A stretch of 18,150 bases of DNA from Thermoflexus hugenholtzii JAD2 (GTDB taxonomy: Bacteria > Chloroflexota > Dehalococcoidia > UBA2979). Shown here piece by piece: positions 6,729-13,624 of this stretch. The stretch covers positions 1 to 18,150 of the forward strand of contig CAMDBZ010000008.1 in NCBI GenBank assembly GCA_945889565.1. The letters run 5' to 3'. The translations under genes were made by a program, and so were the position numbers. How positions within the stretch are numbered: position 1 is the first letter of the stretch; the number at the start of each line of letters is the position of its first letter. The notes beneath the pieces were generated by a model that did not search any database, was not told the origin of the DNA, and was given only the letters and a program-made list of their open reading frames with translations.

Positions 6729-6932
6729 ATGGCGAAGATGTCTAACATCGTGAAGTCGCAGCAGCCGGCGAAGTTCGCCGTGCGGCACCGGAACCGCTGT
6801 CCGGTGGTGTGGGCGAAGCGCCCGTGCGGGCGGCCGCGCGGCTACATGCGGCAGTTCGGCATGTGCCGCATCTGCTTCCGGACGTTGGCGAATCAGGGCA
6901 AGCTGCCCGGCGTAAAGAAGTCCTCGTGGTGA
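6729..6932 (+). CDS. rpsN: 30S ribosomal protein S14, type Z, with widened zinc loop
   Basis: A 67-residue short-form (zinc) S14, six residues longer than the usual 61. The flanking sequence is standard: AKFAVRHRNRC at 14-24 and CGRPRGYMRQFGMCRICFR at 33-51, ending in LPGVKKSSW. The first zinc pair, normally CxxC, is here C24-x8-C33 because VVWAKR-like residues are inserted; the second pair, C46-x2-C49, is normal. All four cysteines remain, so zinc may still bind. GGAG at 6717-6720, 8 nt before the ATG, supports the start. S14 helps assemble the 30S head with S3 and S10. Confidence 0.95.
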   Translation: MAKMSNIVKSQQPAKFAVRHRNRCPVVWAKRPCGRPRGYMRQFGMCRICFRTLANQGKLPGVKKSSW

Positions 6933-6981
6933 TCGGCGCGTCCGCGCGGCGACGGCCCCGGGAAGGCAGGCGAGCAGACAG

Positions 6982-7380
6982 ATGACGATGTCGGATCCGT
7001 TGGCAGACATGTGCACGCGCATCCGCAACGCGGTGGGCGCGCGGCACGAGCAGGTGCGCATCCCTGCCTCGAAGGTGAAGGCCGCCGTCGCGGATGTGCT
7101 GCAGAAGGAGGGCTACATCTCCGGCTACAGCGAGGAGAGCGAGGGCGCGCGGCGATACCTGCGGCTGCGCCTGAACTACCGCTCCGATCGACGCGCGATG
7201 CTCGCAGGGATCCGCCGCGTGTCGCGGCCGGGGCTGCGCGTGTACGTCGACAAGGGTGAGATTCCGCGCGTGTATGGCGGGCTCGGCATCGCGATTATGA
7301 GCACGTCGCAGGGCGTCATGTCGGGCCACGAGGCCTGGCGGCAGCGCATCGGCGGCGAAGTGCTCTGTTACGTCTGGTAG
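6982..7380 (+). CDS. rpsH: 30S ribosomal protein S8
   Basis: A 132-residue S8, the usual length. The start MTMSDPLADMCTRIRNAVGA matches S8; the C-terminal signature lies in KGEIPRVYGGLGIAIMSTSQGVMS, and the protein ends with the universal GGEVLCYVW. S8 binds the central domain of 16S rRNA and in E. coli represses the spc operon through the rplE leader; no comparable site is evident here. The ATG at 6982 or the one at 6988 (MSDPL) could be used. It lies 49 nt after rpsN, a long gap for this operon, with a G-rich GGGAAGGCAGG stretch at about 6960-6970 upstream. Confidence 0.96.
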   Translation: MTMSDPLADMCTRIRNAVGARHEQVRIPASKVKAAVADVLQKEGYISGYSEESEGARRYLRLRLNYRSDRRAMLAGIRRVSRPGLRVYVDKGEIPRVYGGLGIAIMSTSQGVMSGHEAWRQRIGGEVLCYVW

Positions 7381-7388
7381 GAGCGAAC

Positions 7389-7925
7389 GTGTCGCGCATC
7401 GGTAAGCTCCCGATCCCGGTCCCCGCAGGCGTCGACGTTGCGATCGACGGGCAGGAAGTGCGCGTCCGCGGCACGCGTGGCGAGCTGGCGCACGCGATGC
7501 ACCCGTCGATTGGCGCGACGCTTGATGAGGGGCGCATCGTCGTGACGCGACCCTCGAACGCGCCGACGCACCGTGCGCTGCACGGGCTGACGCGCGCGCT
7601 GCTCGCGAACATGGTGCACGGCGTGTCGGAGGGATTCCGCAAGTCGCTGGAGATCCAGGGGACGGGCTATCGTGCGGAGCTGCGCGGCCAGCAGTTGGTG
7701 CTGACGGTCGGCTACTCCCATCAGGTGCCGATGGACCCGATCGACGGCGCGGCGTTCGAGCTGGAGTCCCCGACGCGCGTGCACGTCGTCGGTATCGATA
7801 AGCAGGTCGTCGGCCAGCAGGCTGCGCTGATCCGCAAGGTACGGCCGCCGGAGCCGTACCGCGGGAAGGGCATCCGCTACGCCGGCGAGCAGGTCCGCCG
7901 CAAGGCGGGCAAGACCGGGCGCTAG
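7389..7925 (+). CDS. rplF: 50S ribosomal protein L6
   Basis: A 178-residue protein, the normal L6 length. It begins MSRIGKLPIPVPAGVDVAIDG from a GTG codon, and contains LTRALLANMVHGVSEGFRKSLEIQGTGYRAEL at the domain junction and the C-terminal KVRPPEPYRGKGIRYAGEQVRRKAGKTG. L6 binds the sarcin-ricin loop region and the base of the L7/L12 stalk. AGGAG at 7379-7383, overlapping the rpsH stop and 5 nt upstream, fixes the GTG start. The spacer to rplR is 10 nt and carries another AGGAG. Confidence 0.97.
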   Translation: MSRIGKLPIPVPAGVDVAIDGQEVRVRGTRGELAHAMHPSIGATLDEGRIVVTRPSNAPTHRALHGLTRALLANMVHGVSEGFRKSLEIQGTGYRAELRGQQLVLTVGYSHQVPMDPIDGAAFELESPTRVHVVGIDKQVVGQQAALIRKVRPPEPYRGKGIRYAGEQVRRKAGKTGR

Positions 7926-7935
7926 GAGCAGAGCG

Positions 7936-8298
7936 ATGTCGCTACAGGACACCGCGCGCGCGGCGCGCATCCGCCGCCATGAGCGGCTGCGCAAGCGCGT
8001 GCAGGGCACCGCCGATCGGCCGCGGCTCGCCGTGTTCCGTTCGTCGAACCACATCTACGCGCAGCTCATCGACGATCGCGCGGGGCGCACGTTGGTGCAG
8101 GCTTCCGACATGGAGTCGGCCACGCGCGCTGCGGGCGGGACGAAGACGGAGCGCGCGAAGCAGGTGGGCGCGCTGGTGGCGCAACGCGGGCGCGCGGCAG
8201 GAGTCGAGGCGGTCGTCTTCGACCGCGGCGGGTTCGCGTACGCCGGTCGTGTGCGCGCGCTGGCGGATGCTGCGCGCGAAGAAGGGCTGGTGTTCTGA
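7936..8298 (+). CDS. rplR: 50S ribosomal protein L18
   Basis: A 120-residue L18 of standard length. It has ARIRRHERLRKRVQGTADRPRLAVFRSSNHIYAQLIDD, the typical basic N-terminus followed by the core, and ends with VVFDRGGFAYAGRVRALADAAREEGLVF. L18 carries 5S rRNA into the central protuberance together with L5. AGGAG overlapping the rplF stop gives a good ribosome binding site. The TGA stop shares its last base with the rpsE ATG (TGATG). Confidence 0.96.
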   Translation: MSLQDTARAARIRRHERLRKRVQGTADRPRLAVFRSSNHIYAQLIDDRAGRTLVQASDMESATRAAGGTKTERAKQVGALVAQRGRAAGVEAVVFDRGGFAYAGRVRALADAAREEGLVF

Positions 8299-8846
8299 TG
8301 GTGCAGCGACGCAGCGGCGAACGCAGCGACCGCGGCCCACGGCGCGAGCGTCGGCGGGACGACGACGAGTCGTCGGAGTTCATCGAGAAGGTCGTGTTCA
8401 TCAACCGCGTGGCGAAGGTGGTCAAGGGCGGCCGACGCTTCTCGTTCACGGCCATCGTCGTCGTGGGTGACGGCGCGGGCAAGGTCGGTTTCGGCATGGG
8501 CCGCGCGAACGAGGTGCCCGAGGCGATCCGCAAGGGCGGCGTGATCGCGCGGCGCTCAATGATCCAGGTGCCGATGCGGCAGGGGACGATCGCGCACGAC
8601 ATTGTGTCGAAGTTCAAGGCGTCGACGATTGTCATGCGTCCCGCGTCTGCGGGGACCGGGCTGATCGCGGGCGGCGGCGTGCGCGCGGTCATGGAGGCGG
8701 CGGGCGTTAAGGACGTGCTGACGAAATCGCTGGGCTCGAACAACCCGGTGAACACGGTGCGCGCGACCATCGAGGGCTTGAAGCTGCTGCGGCAGCCGGC
8801 CGACGTGGTCGCCGCGCGGCGCGCGTTCGCGCAGGCGGCGGTGTAG
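8298..8846 (+). CDS. rpsE: 30S ribosomal protein S5
   Basis: A 182-residue S5. After a charged 25-residue N-terminal arm (RRSGERSDRGPRRERRRDD) comes the double-stranded RNA-binding domain EFIEKVVFINRVAKVVKGGRRFSFTAIVVVGDG, then the GRANEVPEAIRKG segment and the C-terminal domain GTGLIAGGGVRAVMEAAGVKDVLTKSLGSNNPVN. S5 acts with S4 in decoding fidelity and mRNA helicase activity. The length fits the family (about 160-220, the arm being variable). The start overlaps rplR, and the stop leads into rpmD through TAGCGATG. Confidence 0.97.
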   Translation: MVQRRSGERSDRGPRRERRRDDDESSEFIEKVVFINRVAKVVKGGRRFSFTAIVVVGDGAGKVGFGMGRANEVPEAIRKGGVIARRSMIQVPMRQGTIAHDIVSKFKASTIVMRPASAGTGLIAGGGVRAVMEAAGVKDVLTKSLGSNNPVNTVRATIEGLKLLRQPADVVAARRAFAQAAV

Positions 8847-8848
8847 CG

Positions 8849-9031
8849 ATGGCGAGCCTGCGCATCACGTGGACCAAGTCCGCGATCGGCTACGCCGCGG
8901 ATCAGAAGGCGACGATTCGCGCGCTGGGCCTGAAGCGGTTGCACCACACGGTGGAGCACGAAGACTCGCGCAGCATTCGCGGCATGGCGCACAAGGTCGC
9001 GCACCTGGTGACCGTAGAGGAGCTCCCGTAG
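8849..9031 (+). CDS. rpmD: 50S ribosomal protein L30
   Basis: A 60-residue protein with the short-form L30 pattern: SLRITWTKSAIGYAADQKATIRALGLKRLHHTVEHEDSRSIRGMAHKVAHLVTVEE. The GLKRL-x2-TVxHxDxxxIRGMxxKVxHLV core is typical. L30 sits on the back of the 50S subunit and is absent from some bacteria. The ATG follows rpsE by two bases, and its TAG overlaps the GTG of rplO (TAGTG). Confidence 0.95.
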   Translation: MASLRITWTKSAIGYAADQKATIRALGLKRLHHTVEHEDSRSIRGMAHKVAHLVTVEELP

Positions 9032-9534
9032 TGGACCAGCACTCACTGCAGCCGCCGAAGGGCGCGAAGCACGCGCGCAAGCGTGTGGGCCGCGGGCAGG
9101 CGTCCGGGCAGGGCACGTACGGCGGGCGCGGACGCAAGGGCCAGAAGGCGCGCGGCGGCGTGCGCGCGCAGTTCGAGGGCGGGCAGATGTCGATTGTGCG
9201 CCGGCTCGGCCACAAGCGCGGCTTCCGCAACTTCACGCGTGTCGAGTACCAGGCGGTCAACCTGCGCGACCTCGCGCGCTGCTTCGACGCGGGCGCCCGC
9301 GTGGACGCGGAAGCGCTGGCGGCGGTGCGGCTGATCGCGAGCGCGCAGACGCCGTACAAGGTGCTCGGCAACGGCGAGCTGCCGTACGCGCTCACGGTGA
9401 TCGCGCCGCGCCTGTCGCAGGCCGCGAAGGACGCGATCAGCGCCGCCGGTGGGAGCTTCGATGAGCAGGCGGCCGCGGAGCACCGCGTGCGCGACCGCAT
9501 CCACCGCCGCAAGGCCAAGGCGCAGGAGGCCTAG
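9031..9534 (+). CDS. rplO: 50S ribosomal protein L15
   Basis: A 167-residue L15 starting VDQHSLQPPKGAKHARKRVG from the GTG in TAGTG. It has the glycine-rich RNA-binding arm GRGQASGQGTYGGRGRKGQKAR and FEGGQMSIVRRLGHKRGF, then the globular part VNLRDLARCF...YKVLGNGELPYALTVIAPRLSQAAKDAISAAGGSF. L15 is an early 50S assembly protein that threads into 23S rRNA. The open frame extends up to 8869 inside rpmD but is not L15-like there. An Arg/Lys/Ala-rich tail of about 20 residues follows the core. It carries the secY ribosome binding site AGGAGG at 9524-9529. Confidence 0.95.
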   Translation: MDQHSLQPPKGAKHARKRVGRGQASGQGTYGGRGRKGQKARGGVRAQFEGGQMSIVRRLGHKRGFRNFTRVEYQAVNLRDLARCFDAGARVDAEALAAVRLIASAQTPYKVLGNGELPYALTVIAPRLSQAAKDAISAAGGSFDEQAAAEHRVRDRIHRRKAKAQEA

Positions 9535-9539
9535 CCCGC

Positions 9540-10865
9540 ATGGCGACGCAGACCGTGCGGCCACGCCTGATGCAGGCGGGTATCGACGCCTTCCAGCAGA
9601 CGGAAGTGCGCCAGAAAGTGCTGTTCACGCTCGCGCTGTTGCTCGTGTTTCGCATGGTGGCGCACATCCCCGTGCCGGGCGTCGACGCGGACCAGTTGCG
9701 GGAGACGTTCGACAACAACGCGATTCTCGGGTTCCTGAACATCTTCTCGGGCGGCGCGCTCCGGAATCTCTCGGTGGCGGCGCTGGGCGTGTACCCGTAC
9801 ATCACGGCGTCGATCCTCATGCAGCTCGCGGGCGGACTCGTGCCGCGGCTCGCGGCGCTGCAGAAGGAAGGCGAGTCCGGCCGCCAGCGGCTGCAGATAT
9901 ACACGCACTGGCTGACCGTGCCGCTCGCGGTGTTGCAGGGCTACGCGCAACTGCTGCTGATCCAGCAGCTCGGCGGCGTGACCGGGGTCGGCTTCGGGGC
10001 GGACACGTTCCTGCCGACGGTGGCGTCGCTCTTCTCGATGGTCGCCGGCACGATGTTCCTCGTGTGGCTGGGTGAGCTGATCACGGAGAAGGGCATCGGC
10101 AACGGCATCTCGTTGATCATCTTCGGCGGCATCGTCGCGGGGATGCCGGGGCTGCTCGGCGGCGTGATCGGTGGCGGCGGCATCGGCTTCGGGCGGCTGG
10201 TGTTCCTCGCGCTCGTGACCGTGGGCATCGTCTACGCGATCGTGCTCGTGCAGGAGGGGCAGCGCCGCGTCCCCGTGCAGTACGCGCGGTCGACGTTCCG
10301 CGGGGGGCGCATGTACCGGCAGCAGGGGCAGACGCATATCCCGCTGCGCGTGAATTCGGCGGGCATGATCCCGCTGATCTTCGCGTTCTCGATCATGATC
10401 TTCCCGCCGGCGTTCTTCCAGTTCGTCGCGCGCACCGTCGACGTCGGCTGGATGGCGAACGCGGCGGACTTCCTGCAGCGCGCGCTGTCGCCGACGGAGC
10501 CGATCTACTGGCTTGCGGTGTTCCTGCTGGTGTTCATCTTCACGTACTTCTACACGGTGGTCGTGTTCCAGCAGCAGAACCTCGCGGAGAACCTGCAGCG
10601 GCAGGGCGGCTTCATCCCGGGCATCCGGCCGGGGCGGCCAACGCAGGAGTATCTGACGCGCGTGCTGATCCGCATCACTGCGGGCGGCGCGTTCTTCCTG
10701 GGCATCATCGCGATCGTGCCGTTCGTGACCACGCGGTTGTTCGACGTGCAGTCGTTGCAGATCAGCGCGGCCGGCCTCCTCATCGTCGTCGGCGTGGTGC
10801 TCGATACGATGCGCCAGCTCGAAGCGCAGATGCTGATGCGCAACTACGAAGGGTTCATCTCCTGA
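9540..10865 (+). CDS. secY: Preprotein translocase subunit SecY
   Basis: A 441-residue integral membrane protein, the usual SecY length. Both family signatures are present: SVAALGVYPYITASILMQL at 78-96, in the TM2 region, and EKGIGNGISLIIFGGI at 183-198, near TM4-TM5. About ten hydrophobic stretches are visible, including 27-41, 160-180, 218-237, 275-296, 322-343, 377-397 and 408-422. The cytoplasmic loop with QRRVPVQYA at 241-249 is the C4 region. SecY forms the channel of the Sec translocon in the inner membrane, with SecE and SecG encoded elsewhere. AGGAGG ending 10 nt upstream lies inside rplO. Its TGA overlaps adk (TGATG). Confidence 0.97.
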   Translation: MATQTVRPRLMQAGIDAFQQTEVRQKVLFTLALLLVFRMVAHIPVPGVDADQLRETFDNNAILGFLNIFSGGALRNLSVAALGVYPYITASILMQLAGGLVPRLAALQKEGESGRQRLQIYTHWLTVPLAVLQGYAQLLLIQQLGGVTGVGFGADTFLPTVASLFSMVAGTMFLVWLGELITEKGIGNGISLIIFGGIVAGMPGLLGGVIGGGGIGFGRLVFLALVTVGIVYAIVLVQEGQRRVPVQYARSTFRGGRMYRQQGQTHIPLRVNSAGMIPLIFAFSIMIFPPAFFQFVARTVDVGWMANAADFLQRALSPTEPIYWLAVFLLVFIFTYFYTVVVFQQQNLAENLQRQGGFIPGIRPGRPTQEYLTRVLIRITAGGAFFLGIIAIVPFVTTRLFDVQSLQISAAGLLIVVGVVLDTMRQLEAQMLMRNYEGFIS

Positions 10866-11533
10866 TGCAGCTGATCCTGCTGGGGTTGCCCGGTGCGGGG
10901 AAGGGCACGCAGGCGGCGCTGCTCGCGGAGCGCCTCGGGCTGCTGCACATCTCGACGGGCGACATGTTCCGCCAGGCTGCGGCCGAGGGCACCGAGCTTG
11001 GCGCGCGGGCGCAGCAGCACATGGCGCGCGGCGAGCTGGTGCCGGACGAGGTGACGATCGCGATGCTGCTGGAGCGCATCCGCCGGCCGGACGCCGCCGC
11101 CGGCATCATGCTCGACGGCTTCCCGCGCACGATCCCGCAGGCCGAGGCGCTGGACCGTGCGCTTGTGGAGCTGGGTCGCGCCATCGACGCGGTGCTGTAC
11201 ATCCAGGTGGCGGAGGCGCTGCTGGTCGCGCGGCTCACCGGCCGCTGGGGCTGCCCGAGCTGCGGCGCCATCTACCACCAGCTGAGCAGCCCGCCACGCG
11301 CTGCGGGCGTGTGCGACCGCTGCGGCACGACGCTCACGCAGCGCGCCGATGACCAGCCGGCCACCGTCCAGGCGCGGCTCGACACGAACCGCGCCTGGAC
11401 CGAGGCGCTGGCCGAGTTCTACGGCGCGCAGGGCAAGCTGCACGCCATCGACGGGACGGGCGAGCCTGCGGCCATCACGGAGCGTCTGCTCGGGGCAATC
11501 AGCGCCGTGACCAGCGGCACGGGGAAGGCGTAA
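10865..11533 (+). CDS. adk: Adenylate kinase, zinc-LID type
   Basis: A 222-residue adenylate kinase catalysing ATP + AMP = 2 ADP in the cytoplasm. The P-loop GLPGAGKGT is at 7-15, followed by ISTGDMFR at 29-36, the AMP-site LDGFPRT at 83-89, and the LID region with RLTGRWGCPSCG at 123-134. Cysteines 130, 133, 150 and 153 form a CxxC-x16-CxxC zinc site, as in Gram-positive-type long-LID enzymes. RADDQPATVQARL at 160-172 holds the catalytic arginines. The start overlaps the secY stop by one base, an arrangement (secY-adk-map) common in bacteria. Confidence 0.97.
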   Translation: MQLILLGLPGAGKGTQAALLAERLGLLHISTGDMFRQAAAEGTELGARAQQHMARGELVPDEVTIAMLLERIRRPDAAAGIMLDGFPRTIPQAEALDRALVELGRAIDAVLYIQVAEALLVARLTGRWGCPSCGAIYHQLSSPPRAAGVCDRCGTTLTQRADDQPATVQARLDTNRAWTEALAEFYGAQGKLHAIDGTGEPAAITERLLGAISAVTSGTGKA

Positions 11534-11542
11534 CATACTCGG

Positions 11543-12322
11543 ATGCCGGTTATGTCCGTCACAGTCAAGTCCGCCGCCGAGCTTGCGCGCATGCGCGACG
11601 CGGGGCGCCTGAACGCCGAGGTGCGCGCGCTGCTGCGTGACGCCGTTGCGCCCGGGGTGACGGGCCGCGACCTGGACGAGCTGGCGAAGCGCGAGATCCG
11701 CGCGCGCGGCGGCGTGGCGACATTCGTCGGCTACGCGCCGGGCGGTCGGCCGCCCTACCCTGGCGCGATCTGCTACTCGGTGAACGAGGAGCTGGTGCAC
11801 GGCATCCCGTCCGACCGCGCGCTGCGCGCGGGGGACATCGTGAGCATCGACCTCGGCGTCACGTACGCGGGGTTCGTCTCGGACGCGGCGTTCACGGCGG
11901 CCGTCGGCGACGTGCCGGAGGCGGTCGCGGAGCTGCTGCGGCGTACGGAGCAGTCGCTGTGGGCGGGCATCGCGCAGGCGCGCAGCGGCAACTACCTCGG
12001 CGACATCTCGCACGCCATCGGCACGGTCGGCGAGCAGGCGGGGTACGGCATCGTGGAGGGGTACGGCGGGCACGGCGTGGGGCGCGAGATGCACGAGCCG
12101 CCGCACATTCCGAACTACGGACGCCCCGGCGTCGGCTACCGCCTGAAGGCCGGCATGGTGCTCGCGTTGGAGCCGATGTTCGCGCTCGGGCAGCCGGACA
12201 CCGAGGAGCTCGAGGATCACTGGACCGTGCGCATGTGCGACCTGAGCCTGTGCGCGCATTTCGAAGAGACCGTGGCCATCACCGAAGGTGAGCCGGACGT
12301 GCTCACGCGCATCGTGGCGTAA
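11543..12322 (+). CDS. map: Methionine aminopeptidase, type I
   Basis: A 259-residue type I enzyme that removes the initiator Met from nascent proteins. All five metal ligands of the pita-bread fold are visible: Asp103 (SIDLGV), Asp114 (FVSDAAF), His177 (GYGGHGVGREMHE), Glu210 (LALEPMF) and Glu241 (FEETVAIT). They align with E. coli Asp97, Asp108, His171, Glu204 and Glu235 at a constant offset of six. His86 in NEELVHGIPS is the conserved substrate-side histidine. ATG at 11543 or at 11552 (MSVTVKS) may be the start; neither has a strong Shine-Dalgarno match. The spacer after adk is 9 nt. Confidence 0.96.
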   Translation: MPVMSVTVKSAAELARMRDAGRLNAEVRALLRDAVAPGVTGRDLDELAKREIRARGGVATFVGYAPGGRPPYPGAICYSVNEELVHGIPSDRALRAGDIVSIDLGVTYAGFVSDAAFTAAVGDVPEAVAELLRRTEQSLWAGIAQARSGNYLGDISHAIGTVGEQAGYGIVEGYGGHGVGREMHEPPHIPNYGRPGVGYRLKAGMVLALEPMFALGQPDTEELEDHWTVRMCDLSLCAHFEETVAITEGEPDVLTRIVA

Positions 12323-12332
12323 CGCTGCAGAC

Positions 12333-12337
12333 GAGGA
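12333..12337 (+). promoter_or_regulatory. Ribosome binding site supporting the infA TTG start
   Basis: GAGGA sits 6 nt before TTG at 12344, in the 21-nt map-infA gap. It is the only good Shine-Dalgarno match near the N-terminus of infA and decides for a TTG start. Confidence 0.6.
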
Positions 12338-12343
12338 CAACGC

Positions 12344-12589
12344 TTGCCGGAACGCAGGACGCGGCAGCCGAAGCAGAAGAAAGAGGTCATCGAGGTCGAG
12401 GGCGTGATCAAGGACGCGCTGCCCAACGCGATGTTCGATGTCGAGCTTGCGAATGGCCACCACGTGCTTGCTCATGTCTCAGGGCGGATGAAGGTGCACT
12501 ACATCCGCATCCTGCTCGGCGACCGAGTGCTGGTGGAGTTGAGCCCGTACGACCTGAAGCGCGGGCGGATTACCTACCGCTTCCGCTAG
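12344..12589 (+). CDS. infA: Translation initiation factor IF-1
   Basis: An 81-residue IF-1. EVIEVEGVIKDALPNAMFDVELANGHHVLAHVSGRMK is followed by YIRILLGDRVLVELSPYDLKRGRITYRFR, a complete S1-like OB fold. The protein binds the 30S A site during initiation. The usual length is 72; the extra nine N-terminal residues PERRTRQPK come from using TTG at 12344 as start. GAGGA at 12333-12337, 6 nt before the TTG, supports that choice, and no ATG or GTG lies between it and the conserved KKEVIEVEG. Confidence 0.95.
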   Translation: MPERRTRQPKQKKEVIEVEGVIKDALPNAMFDVELANGHHVLAHVSGRMKVHYIRILLGDRVLVELSPYDLKRGRITYRFR

Positions 12590-12616
12590 CGGAGGCGAGG
12601 GAACGGCGATGAGGCG

Positions 12617-12730
12617 ATGAAAGTATCCGCGTCGATCAAGAAGCGCTGCGAGCGCTGCCAGATCATCCGCCGCCACCGGGTGCTGCGGGTGATCTGCGTG
12701 GTGCCGAAGCACAAGCAGCGACAGGGCTAG
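12617..12730 (+). CDS. rpmJ: 50S ribosomal protein L36
   Basis: A 37-residue L36, easily missed because of its size. It starts MKVSASIKKRCERCQIIRRH and ends VICVVPKHKQRQG. The zinc ligands Cys11, Cys14, Cys27 and His32 keep the standard spacing C-x2-C-x12-C-x4-H, so this is the zinc-binding (C+) form. L36 sits near the base of the L7/L12 stalk and fills a gap in 23S rRNA. The upstream spacer of 27 nt is purine-rich (GGAGGCGAGGGAACGG), but the best Shine-Dalgarno match is farther away than usual. infA-rpmJ-rpsM is a standard arrangement. Confidence 0.97.
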   Translation: MKVSASIKKRCERCQIIRRHRVLRVICVVPKHKQRQG

Positions 12731-12751
12731 CAGTAAGGTTAGGAGCGCGCC

Positions 12752-13135
12752 ATGGCACGCATCGCCGGCGTCGATATCCCGCGGGACAAGCAGGTGCTGT
12801 TCTCGCTGCCGTACATCTACGGTGTCGGCCGTCCGAAGGCCGCGCAGATCCTCGAGCAGACGCAGATCGATCCCACGACGAAGGTGCGCGATCTCACCGA
12901 CGACGAGGTGGCGCGGCTGCGCGCCGTCGTCGAGGGCGGGATGATCGTCGAGGGTGACCTGCGCCGCGAGATCCGCCAGAACATCCAGCGGCTGATCGAG
13001 ATCAACTGCTTCCGTGGGCAGCGGCATCGTCGCGGGCTGCCCCTGCGTGGCCAGCGGACGAAGACGAACGCGCGGACGCGGCGCGGGGTGCGGCGGACGG
13101 TGTCCGGGAAGCGCAAGGCCGCGCGGAAGAAGTAA
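12752..13135 (+). CDS. rpsM: 30S ribosomal protein S13
   Basis: A 127-residue S13 beginning MARIAGVDIPRDKQVLFSLPYIYGVGRPKA, with the helix-two-turns-helix portion, then REIRQNIQRLIEINCFRGQRHRRGLPLRGQRTKTNARTRRG and a Lys/Arg-rich tail. The tail contacts P-site tRNA, and the N-terminal part forms the B1 bridges with the 50S subunit. AGGAG at 12741-12745, 6 nt upstream, defines the start. It is the first gene of the alpha block. An unusually long spacer follows it. Confidence 0.97.
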   Translation: MARIAGVDIPRDKQVLFSLPYIYGVGRPKAAQILEQTQIDPTTKVRDLTDDEVARLRAVVEGGMIVEGDLRREIRQNIQRLIEINCFRGQRHRRGLPLRGQRTKTNARTRRGVRRTVSGKRKAARKK

Positions 13136-13219
13136 GCGTGGGGCGGCACGGCCGCTCAACGAGACGGCATGGGGACCATGGTCCGGCGTTCGGGCGCCGG
13201 TGCTGCAGGGAGTATCACG
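13136..13219 (+). other. Structured spacer between rpsM and rpsK
   Basis: This 84-nt gap holds a 12-nt perfect palindrome GGACCATGGTCC at 13173-13184. Overlapping it is a 6-bp hairpin, CCGGCG (13183-13188), loop TTCGGG, CGCCGG (13195-13200). A Shine-Dalgarno element AGGGAG at 13207-13212 then serves rpsK. There is no T-run, so a simple intrinsic terminator is unlikely. The two structures share bases and could be mutually exclusive. Whether this region regulates rpsK-rpsD-rpoA is unproven. Confidence 0.5.
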
Positions 13220-13615
13220 ATGGGTCGAGCGCAAACACGACGCACGACGCGCCGCCGCGAGCGGAAGTCGGTTCCGCGCGGGCGCGCGTACGTGTCGTCC
13301 ACGTTCAACAACACGATCATCACGCTCACGGACCCGAACGGGAACGTGGTCGCCTGGGGCTCCGGCGGCACCGCGGGCTTCAAGGGCTCGCGCAAGAGCA
13401 CGCCGTACGCGGCGCAGCTGGCCGCCGAGGGCGCGGCGCAGCGGGCGATGGAGCACGGTCTGCGCGAGATCGAGGTGTTCGTGAAGGGTCCCGGCGCCGG
13501 GCGCGAGGCCGCCGTGCGCGCGCTGCAGTCCTCGGGCGTGCGCGTGCTCTCGATTCGTGACGTCACGCCGATTCCGCACAACGGCTGCCGCCCGCGGCGC
13601 CGGCCGCGGCAGTAG
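13220..13615 (+). CDS. rpsK: 30S ribosomal protein S11
   Basis: A 131-residue S11 (family about 129). After the basic N-terminus GRAQTRRTTRRRERKSVPRG come AYVSSTFNNTIITLTDPNGNVVAWGSGG, GFKGSRKSTPYAAQLAAE, the KGPGAGREAAVRAL motif and the end RDVTPIPHNGCRPRRRPR. S11 lies on the 30S platform near the Shine-Dalgarno helix. The open frame begins at 13169, but the extra 17 residues are not S11-like, while AGGGAG stands 7 nt before the ATG at 13220, so that start is used. Asn121 in PHNGC matches the site known to form isoaspartate in E. coli. Confidence 0.96.
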   Translation: MGRAQTRRTTRRRERKSVPRGRAYVSSTFNNTIITLTDPNGNVVAWGSGGTAGFKGSRKSTPYAAQLAAEGAAQRAMEHGLREIEVFVKGPGAGREAAVRALQSSGVRVLSIRDVTPIPHNGCRPRRRPRQ

Positions 13616-13624
13616 GAGGATTCG

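Noticed and set aside
12609..12620. Three-codon ORF ATGAGGCGATGA ending on the rpmJ start
   Set aside because: Possible as a leader peptide, but so short that chance in a GAGG-containing spacer is more likely, and it has no clear ribosome binding site.
13169..13219. Seventeen-residue N-terminal extension of S11
   Set aside because: It would be translated from the palindromic spacer. The ATG at 13220 has its own AGGGAG at good spacing and gives standard S11 length.
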